Shown: in pieces, positions 61,501 to 64,000 of the stretch | How positions within the stretch are numbered: position 1 is the first letter of the stretch | Layout of the letters: each line of letters starts with the position of its first letter | Source: Vitellaria paradoxa | Lineage: Eukaryota; Streptophyta; Magnoliopsida; Ericales; Sapotaceae | Assembly (NCBI GenBank): GCA_019916065.1 | Contig: CM034241.1 | Location: 12,809,223 to 12,873,222 of the forward strand | Direction of reading: 5' to 3' | DNA length: 64,000 nt | Position numbers and translations under genes: made by a program | The notes under the pieces: generated by a model | Seen by the model: the letters and a program-made list of their open reading frames with translations, nothing else | Told to the model about the DNA's origin: nothing | Database searches by the model: none

Positions 61501-64000
61501 TTCCAAATCCCGTTGGCCATTTCTTTCCACATATTATGGCACTCCCTTGTAGTTCCCAAACTCTTTCCTCCCTTAGCTTTCTCTAAAAAACCAAAAGTTT
61601 GTCATCCTTAAGTTGCCACCACTTGATCCCTAGGCTTATAACTTGAATACTTCTATGTTTCTGACTCTTGACCTGCACATCAAGAACCAAAACTCTATAC
61701 TATGTGGTCAAGTTCTCTTCAGGTATGACTTTACAATCCTTACAAATCCTTCTGTCTGAATTTTTTACCAAAAAGAAATCTATTTGTGAACTTGAGACCC
61801 CACTCTTGTATGTAATTAGATGTTCTTCCCTCTTCTTACATACGCCATAGTAAAGCAGGAAAGAAATCCAGACAGCAAATAATATAAGCAGCAATCTCCC
61901 TCTGAAATGGTGAGATATAATAATAACAATAACAATAAAATAAAAAGGAAAGCAGGAAAGAAATCCAGACAGCAAATAATGTGAGCAGCAAACTTTCTCT
62001 GAAATTGTGAGATTTTCATGCTAATGTAAGGTTAATCTCCAACAGCCTCTCACATTAAAGCAGTAATATAGTGGCATGCCATCTTTTAAACAAAATTCTG
62101 CATCAACCCAAGACCTTCACCAAGCTGATTTGCAAATCTAGAGTTAAACACAATGCAACTTTCGAACCTAATATCGTAAGAACTCCCCCCCCCTTCCCCC
62201 TAAAAAAAAAATTCATCAACATATTCTACAAGTACATATTATCAAGATGCAAACCATAGGCCGATGGATTCCCAAATTAGCTATAATTTCAACACAGTGA
62301 TAGTTGTCAAGACAAATATCAGATTACAATAAAAATTAGTAAAGGAAAAAAAATACCATGGAATGGTACATTTCTAATTTTATTATTAACATAAAATATC
62401 TAGCTCTTAGTAATGAAGATGCAAAGACCACTGAGAATAAGCTCCTACAAAACAAGCATGATACATATTTCTAACTTACCTCAGGCACAAACACACTGCC
62501 GGTAGTATTCTGTGCAATACCTTCAATAAGCAAAGATTTAACAATTGGAGGCAACATCGATCCATTATCTGGGGACCCAAATTTCCTCCCACCAATATGA
62601 GCCTCAACCACAGTCATCTGTAAAAGAAAAGAAACAAATGGATAATAAGCACAAAAGAAAAAAAAAAAAAAAAAAAACACCAACCACCCAATATATATAT
62701 ATATATATCTAGAGAGAGAGAGAGAGAGAGAGGGGAAACCCATAAATACCAACTCATACAACCCAGTTTTACTCTTACTCAACAAAAAACCCCAAAATAA
62801 TAAATAACACAAAATGCAAAAAATATAAAATATTTTTAAATATTCATTTGACCCCAACTTCTAAGAACCAATGAGGCTCAGAAATAAACAATATCCAAAT
62901 ATAATCCAACTAGGCAGTAGCTACTCTTGCCAATGTTAAAGCACCAAAAGAATTCACTAAAGTAAATGATTAAACATTGCAAAGATCCTACTTCAAATGC
63001 ATTCAGAAAATTTAAGCTAGAAAATGAAAATGTGAATTGCCCAAAGAATTTAAATATCGAACAGCAGATGTTTGCAATGTAACAGCATTGCAACCCACCT
63101 GATTCAATGTTAAGGTTCCGGTTTTGTCGCTGCAAATGGTAGTGGCAGAGCCCATTGTCTCACAAGCAGAAAGTCTCCTAACCTGCAGTCCAACATTTGA
63201 GAACCAATCAAATGATGTTCCTTCCTGCATGTATATGTGTAAATCAATATAATAAAAACAAGTCTGATGAAAAGATAAATCTTAGATGCCTTGTGTGTAC
63301 ATCAATATCATAAAACAAGTCTAAGAAAAGGATAAATCTTGCATACCAAGGCTTTGTCCGCCATCATTTTCCTCATTGTGTAGGCAAGCCTATGATACAG
63401 TATAGAACAAGGAAAATATAAGAGAACAAAACTAGCGCACTCTAAGATACTAGAAATTGTATTACATTTGAACTATATCGAAAAAACAAACTGCAATGAG
63501 CAGGAAATATGCAAAAAGAACTAATGACAGCACTGTATGGCAATAATAACATCCAACTTAAACATGGCACCTACCAAAAAAAAACTTGAACATGGCATGA
63601 GGACAAATGCAATTTAAAAGAAAACAGGGTGAATTAAAACTAGAAATCAACAAAATGATCTTCATTAGACTTCAAGATGAAAAAATTGAATAATTGATTT
63701 AAAAACACAAAAAAAAAAACTGCAACCCAACACCAATTTTACACAAACAACCCAAAGAACTGACAATACCTTGTTCAATTACTACAAGTAATATTGACCA
63801 AAGTAACATGAAACAGAAATAATAAGAAGCCTAAACTTACGTTAAGGTAACAGCTAAGGGAAGCCCTTCAGGCACTGCAACAACCACGATAGTGACCTAA
63901 ATATTCATCAGGCATTAGTGAAATACACAAAACCCTTGTATATAAATAAGCATATACCAACTGTGCGTGTAAGATGGCACATACTGCAACAGTGAAAATC
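33148..64000 (-). CDS. ACA: Plasma-membrane-type Ca2+-ATPase, type IIB, 5' truncated by window
   Basis: A calcium pump of the autoinhibited Ca2+-ATPase family, which uses ATP to export Ca2+ from the cytosol. The many-exon layout and sequence fit the ACA8/9/10 group (plasma membrane). Exons, 5' to 3': 64000-63985 (partial), 63896-63841, 63389-63347, 63182-63099, 62617-62480, 49800-49735, 49645-49547, 44479-44369, 44010-43840, 42380-42321, 41198-41034, 40918-40811, 40402-40304, 39521-39384, 39301-39201, 36164-36119, 35845-35714, 34337-34230, 34154-34063, then a rearranged end. All have AG/GT borders and compatible phases, with no internal stop. The N-terminal calmodulin-binding region and M1-M3 lie beyond the window. 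The hinge exon lacks the catalytic GDG, so pump activity is doubtful. The last exons are uncertain; the longest reading ends at TGA 33148-33150. Confidence 0.9.
33334..33403 (-). CDS. ACA: ACA alternative exon C
   Basis: Duplicate acceptor followed by TGGCCTCTTGCAATGG, as in exon B, then different sequence ([18 protein letters not shown] when joined to the M10 exon). Donor GTAAAA. If joined to exon B instead, the frame stops inside this exon at TAA 33342-33344. It may be untranslated. Confidence 0.4.
33387..34080. repeat. ACA: Direct duplication, 359-bp period, across ACA 3' end
   Basis: Segments 33387-33721 and 33746-34080 align at about 95% by eye, with a 24-bp spacer. Each unit holds the last 18 bp of the M10 exon, its donor, an intron and the first 17 bp of the following exon. 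Confidence 0.9.
33681..33762 (-). CDS. ACA: ACA candidate terminal exon B
   Basis: After acceptor AG it encodes [11 protein letters not shown], the canonical M10 end, then LSALLTLS built from a copy of the previous exon's tail. It either reads through to TAA at 33681-33683 or splices at the duplicated donor after 33704. Compared with typical family members the C-terminal tail is replaced. Confidence 0.6.
34063..34154 (-). CDS. ACA: ACA exon: M9 end and M10
   Basis: 92 bp, [19 protein letters not shown] to IAIGII. Its last 18 bp take part in the duplication that built the next exon. Confidence 0.9.
34230..34337 (-). CDS. ACA: ACA exon: M8 end, start of M9
   Basis: 36 codons, [18 protein letters not shown] to [14 protein letters not shown]. 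The splice donor GT is followed by a (CT)n run. Confidence 0.94.
34338..35713 (-). other. ACA intron (1.4 kb)
   Basis: AT-rich, no element identified. A (GA)n run lies near 35073-35098. Confidence 0.7.
35714..35845 (-). CDS. ACA: ACA exon: M7 and start of M8
   Basis: 44 codons, [18 protein letters not shown] to [12 protein letters not shown]. Confidence 0.95.
36119..36164 (-). CDS. ACA: ACA exon: loop M6-M7
   Basis: 46 bp encoding [15 protein letters not shown]. It completes the split codon after the 3.0 kb intron. Confidence 0.94.
36165..39200 (-). other. ACA intron (3.0 kb)
   Basis: No coding element seen. Contains the duplicated block 38264-38439 and a purine tract with (GGA)n at about 38555-38590. 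Confidence 0.7.
38264..38439 (+). repeat. 88-bp tandem duplication in intron
   Basis: Imperfect copies from 38264 and 38352 share blocks such as TATATAGCAT and TACCAACTGGC. The element type is unknown. Confidence 0.7.
39201..39301 (-). CDS. ACA: ACA exon: M6 with Ca2+ ligands
   Basis: 101 bp, [20 protein letters not shown] then [13 protein letters not shown]. The Asn and Asp of WVNLIMD are the expected Ca2+ ligands. Phase 2 end. Confidence 0.96.
39384..39521 (-). CDS. ACA: ACA exon: M5
   Basis: 46 codons, [20 protein letters not shown] followed by membrane segment M5 ([15 protein letters not shown]). Confidence 0.96.
40304..40402 (-). CDS. ACA: ACA exon: [16 protein letters not shown]
   Basis: 33 codons, [20 protein letters not shown] then [13 protein letters not shown], matching the family throughout. 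Confidence 0.96.
40811..40918 (-). CDS. ACA: ACA exon: hinge region, catalytic motif missing
   Basis: 36 codons, [20 protein letters not shown] then [16 protein letters not shown]. The family reads VMGRSSPNDK and VVAVTGDGTNDAPALHE. Here three residues including the Gly-Asp-Gly are gone and Ala-Pro became Pro-Pro, with extra changes R to G and N to I upstream. Splice borders and phase are normal. The missing Asp normally helps bind Mg2+ at the phosphorylation site. Confidence 0.9.
41034..41198 (-). CDS. ACA: ACA exon: MVTGDN
   Basis: 55 codons beginning [20 protein letters not shown] and ending EIAEKIL. The P-domain TGD motif is intact. Confidence 0.95.
41199..42320 (-). other. ACA intron (1.1 kb)
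   Basis: AT-rich with no recognisable element. Confidence 0.7.
42321..42380 (-). CDS. ACA: ACA exon: DPCRPGV
   Basis: 20 codons, [20 protein letters not shown], the P-domain DPxRP motif. Confidence 0.95.
42600..43275 (+). repeat. Diverged tandem repeat, ~130-bp unit, in ACA intron
   Basis: The motif (T/C)(A/C)AAATGAC(C/G/A)(A/G)TTTTAC recurs near 42684, 42814, 42948, 43089 and 43219. Each is followed by a 'caaattt/gcat' block, a 'cccaaaagg' block and 'tttcttaataa', giving periods of 130-141 bp. Confidence 0.75.
43275..43540 (-). mobile_element. 5'-truncated LINE stub with target duplication
   Basis: The body 43292-43523 encodes the C-terminal end of a LINE protein ([20 protein letters not shown] to [11 protein letters not shown]). 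After the stop the minus strand ends GGTTTGGTTTGGTTAT. A 17-bp direct repeat with one mismatch, AAAGTTTGTTTTT(A/G)TAA, flanks it at 43275-43291 and 43524-43540. This is target-primed insertion. Confidence 0.85.
43840..44010 (-). CDS. ACA: ACA exon: end of N domain
   Basis: 57 codons, [18 protein letters not shown] to [14 protein letters not shown] replaces the family's usual SLRC. Confidence 0.93.
44369..44479 (-). CDS. ACA: ACA exon: KGA nucleotide-binding motif
   Basis: 37 codons, [20 protein letters not shown] to MDEDK. The Lys of WKGA is the ATP-site lysine of P-type pumps. Confidence 0.95.
44830..45530 (-). pseudogene. L1-type LINE fragment with RT zinc-binding end
   Basis: Minus-strand pieces such as [20 protein letters not shown] and [19 protein letters not shown] resemble the zf-RVT region (TkDrLqrR...C..C...E...HLF) of plant L1 reverse transcriptases. 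Frames are broken. An internal short repeat 'ctttccaaagacccaaaag' occurs at about 44922 and 44971. Confidence 0.5.
45562..47607 (+). mobile_element. Truncated, decayed Ty1/copia element
   Basis: A 5' LTR (45562-45748, TGTTAATG...TTTACA) is followed by primer site TGGTATCAAAGC (45749-45760). The coding remains are in order: integrase ([31 protein letters not shown] with the catalytic Glu, [20 protein letters not shown]; 46143-46950), then reverse transcriptase start ([33 protein letters not shown]; 47270-47605). gag and protease are missing or unreadable. The element stops in the RT where another LTR begins. It is in an ACA intron, antisense to the gene. Confidence 0.85.
47608..47995 (-). mobile_element. 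LTR of a second element (388 bp)
   Basis: Plus strand TGTAGGACG...TTCTGCATCA, with a (GA)n run at about 47647-47672, followed directly by TTCTCCACTCCTT (polypurine tract AAGGAGTGGAGAA on the minus strand). This fits a 3' LTR of a minus-oriented element inserted in the copia RT. A partner LTR was not found. Confidence 0.6.
47996..49546 (-). other. Retroelement-derived intron DNA
   Basis: Probably internal sequence of the minus-oriented element, non-autonomous. A GC-rich stretch lies at 48820-48985. Two copies of 'gggggcaactttatcatttatatt' (about 49125 and 49333) look like LTR pieces; the first is followed by TCTCTCAACACGCCCCC, an LTR-end plus polypurine-tract pattern. No polymerase genes seen. 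Confidence 0.45.
49547..49645 (-). CDS. ACA: ACA exon: N domain
   Basis: 33 codons, [15 protein letters not shown] then [27 protein letters not shown] is diagnostic of plant ACA pumps. Confidence 0.95.
49735..49800 (-). CDS. ACA: ACA exon: SPTEKAIL segment of N domain
   Basis: 22 codons, [20 protein letters not shown] then VK. The GSPTEKAIL motif is typical of plant IIB pumps. The donor GTACCT is weak but keeps phase with both neighbours. Confidence 0.92.
49801..53063 (-). other. Left part of 12.7 kb ACA intron
   Basis: No recognisable coding element. A candidate LTR end/polypurine pattern is near 50140-50160, an unexplained GC-richer stretch lies at 50620-50830, and a run of about 30 T at 52550-52579. 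Confidence 0.6.
53064..54116 (-). mobile_element. 5'-truncated LINE with 15-bp target duplication
   Basis: The body 53079-54101 is flanked by TTGTAAAAGATGAAT at 53064-53078 and 54102-54116, identical. Minus-strand frames encode the second half of reverse transcriptase ([15 protein letters not shown]; the catalytic region falls at 53890, broken) and the C-terminal domain ([43 protein letters not shown]). The 3' end carries GGTTTGGTTTGGTTTA. Same family as 43292 and 54700. Probably the RTE-like group of plant LINEs; inference. Confidence 0.9.
54117..54615 (-). other. ACA intron DNA
   Basis: AT-rich with no element recognised. Confidence 0.6.
54616..54690 (+). repeat. Copy of 97-bp repeat flanking LINE (left)
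   Basis: AAAGCAGGAAAGAAAT...GAAATGGTGAGAT, matching 61852-61948 and 61949-62020. Confidence 0.8.
54974..55129 (-). repeat. Copia 3' LTR (156 bp)
   Basis: Sense strand TGTTAGAATATAG...TTTTCTCA. Confidence 0.9.
55141..55395 (-). pseudogene. Copia RNase H, C-terminal end
   Basis: The minus strand encodes [13 protein letters not shown], then after a stop DCHFIRD and [15 protein letters not shown], the conserved copia RNase H end. Confidence 0.8.
55401..55560 (+). repeat. Inverted copia LTR fragment with primer site
   Basis: The plus strand repeats, in reverse complement to the element's own LTRs, the last 130 or so bases of the LTR (ACTTTCATGATAAATAATAT... to TTTCTCA at 55535) followed by TTGGTATCAGAGT, a primer site. 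It occupies the place of the RT thumb and RNase H start. Confidence 0.85.
55561..56200 (-). pseudogene. Copia reverse transcriptase
   Basis: [50 protein letters not shown] and [14 protein letters not shown] are copia RT motifs. The catalytic [12 protein letters not shown] lies near 55690, beyond a stop at about 55730. Confidence 0.88.
56201..57196 (-). pseudogene. Copia integrase C-terminal half and linker
   Basis: 331 open codons. [20 protein letters not shown] carries the catalytic Glu. Next are [30 protein letters not shown], a Ser/Pro-rich linker and [12 protein letters not shown] leading to RT. The second Asp (SDNA) is just upstream at about 57205 in another frame. Confidence 0.88.
57317..58045 (-). 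pseudogene. Copia protease, GAG-pre-integrase and integrase start
   Basis: 242 codons. [15 protein letters not shown] holds the protease active site [22 protein letters not shown] and [15 protein letters not shown] form the zinc-binding region. [16 protein letters not shown] carries the first catalytic Asp, and the frame ends in FMIFVDDFS before a frameshift. Confidence 0.9.
58070..58531 (-). pseudogene. Copia gag, C-terminal part with zinc knuckle
   Basis: 153 codons: Gly/Arg-rich stretch then [19 protein letters not shown], a CX2CX4HX4C knuckle binding the element RNA. Confidence 0.85.
58733..59044 (-). pseudogene. Copia gag, N-terminal part
   Basis: 103 codons from [34 protein letters not shown] is the usual copia gag start (L.G.NY..W). 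The rest of gag (58540-58730) is in other frames. Confidence 0.85.
59045..59644 (-). other. Copia untranslated leader, GC-rich
   Basis: Non-coding leader between primer site and gag. 59200-59560 is markedly GC-rich with CCGG-type repeats (GCCGGAG, CCGCCGG). Frames on either strand here have no family match. Confidence 0.7.
59645..59800 (-). repeat. Copia 5' LTR (156 bp)
   Basis: Matches 54974-55129 with about 7 differences. Confidence 0.9.
61852..62020 (+). repeat. Two tandem copies of 97-bp repeat (right of LINE)
   Basis: Copies start at 61852 and 61949 (AAAGCAGGAAAGAAATCCAGACAG). A third is on the far side of the LINE at 54616. Confidence 0.85.
62021..62479 (-). other. Right end of 12.7 kb ACA intron
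   Basis: AT-rich, a C-run at about 62185-62192, no element recognised. Confidence 0.6.
62480..62617 (-). CDS. ACA: ACA exon: start of nucleotide-binding domain
   Basis: 46 codons, [13 protein letters not shown] to GSVFVPE. It is followed by the 12.7 kb intron. Confidence 0.95.
62618..63098 (-). other. ACA intron with microsatellites
   Basis: A-run at about 62656-62676, (TA)n at 62692-62708 and (GA)n at 62711-62731. No gene. Confidence 0.8.
63099..63182 (-). CDS. ACA: ACA exon: phosphorylation site
   Basis: 28 codons including [12 protein letters not shown]. The Asp of DKTGT is the residue phosphorylated by ATP, and it is intact. Confidence 0.97.
63347..63389 (-). CDS. ACA: ACA exon: stalk after M4
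   Basis: 43 bp encoding [14 protein letters not shown], with donor GTATGC. Confidence 0.95.
63841..63896 (-). CDS. ACA: ACA exon: M4 with PEGLP
   Basis: Encodes [18 protein letters not shown]. The Glu of PEGLP is a Ca2+ ligand in this family. It ends in phase 2, completed by the next exon. Confidence 0.95.
63985..64000 (-). CDS. ACA: ACA exon (partial, start of M4)
   Basis: Encodes IFTVA up to donor GTATGT and leads directly into [13 protein letters not shown]. It is cut by the window edge. Confidence 0.8.

Larger units (their letters stand above)
54691..61851 (-). mobile_element. LINE, split by a copia element
   Basis: Minus-strand order: end of the endonuclease with SQIDFFL (about 61770), linker with [15 protein letters not shown] (61266-61559), reverse transcriptase with [34 protein letters not shown] (60533-60856), [17 protein letters not shown] and [12 protein letters not shown] (59795-60496, catalytic ADD). 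Then, beyond the copia insert, the C-terminal part [14 protein letters not shown] to [11 protein letters not shown] (54720-54953). Ends in a (TTG)n-type tail (54690-54705). The N-terminal endonuclease is missing and there are several frameshifts. Confidence 0.88.

Noticed and set aside
62471..62857. 128-codon minus-strand frame including a poly-F stretch
   Set aside because: Only the last 46 codons are the ACA exon; the rest is intron with A, TA and GA runs.

Overview
The window is a piece of a plant (angiosperm, most likely eudicot) nuclear genome. Signs of this are the high A+T content, GT-AG introns in a many-exon gene, plant retroelements primed by initiator-Met tRNA (TGGTATCAGAGC-type primer sites), Mutator-like and plant-mobile-domain sequences, and (TTG)n-tailed LINEs. 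No tRNA gene, rRNA gene, CRISPR array or bacterial operon is present.

The only host gene I can support lies on the minus strand from the right edge (64000) to about 33150. It is the 3' two thirds of a type IIB (autoinhibited, calmodulin-regulated type) P-type Ca2+-ATPase of the ACA8/9/10 kind. I traced about 20 exons by reading frame, phase and GT-AG borders. They carry the M4 PEGLP segment, the DKTGT phosphorylation site, the nucleotide-binding and hinge regions and M5-M10. The frame stays open through every exon, but the hinge exon lacks the Gly-Asp-Gly of the family TGDGTNDAP motif. The 3' end has been rearranged by a 359-bp-period duplication.

Its introns are swollen with transposons. 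The 12.7 kb intron (49801-62479) holds a LINE with a 15-bp target duplication, and a second, larger LINE that is itself split by a 4.8 kb Ty1/copia element. The 5.1 kb intron (44480-49546) holds an L1-type fragment, a truncated copia element and a further LTR. Another intron holds a 232-bp LINE stub next to a roughly 130-bp tandem repeat.

The left half (1-33000) has no supportable host gene. It reads as layered mobile DNA: an LTR-like fragment (1-1560), a 1.0 kb foldback element (2117-3134), a SINE-like unit (4231-4545), an orphan promoter and first-exon-like stretch (about 5820-6060), a CACTA-like relic with subterminal repeats (about 6590-8617), and a higher-order tandem array of roughly 150-bp units. 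That array is split by a 3.27 kb solo-LTR-like insert carrying two tRNA-like segments.

From 13979 to 30115 lies a decayed Mutator-like transposase followed by a plant-mobile-domain (MAIN-like) gene, both pseudogenes. They are broken by an unclassified 1.5 kb insert and by a complete, young Ty3/gypsy chromovirus (16384-25732, minus strand) with a perfect 5-bp target duplication, nearly identical LTRs, primer site, polypurine tract and a gag-pol frame broken twice.
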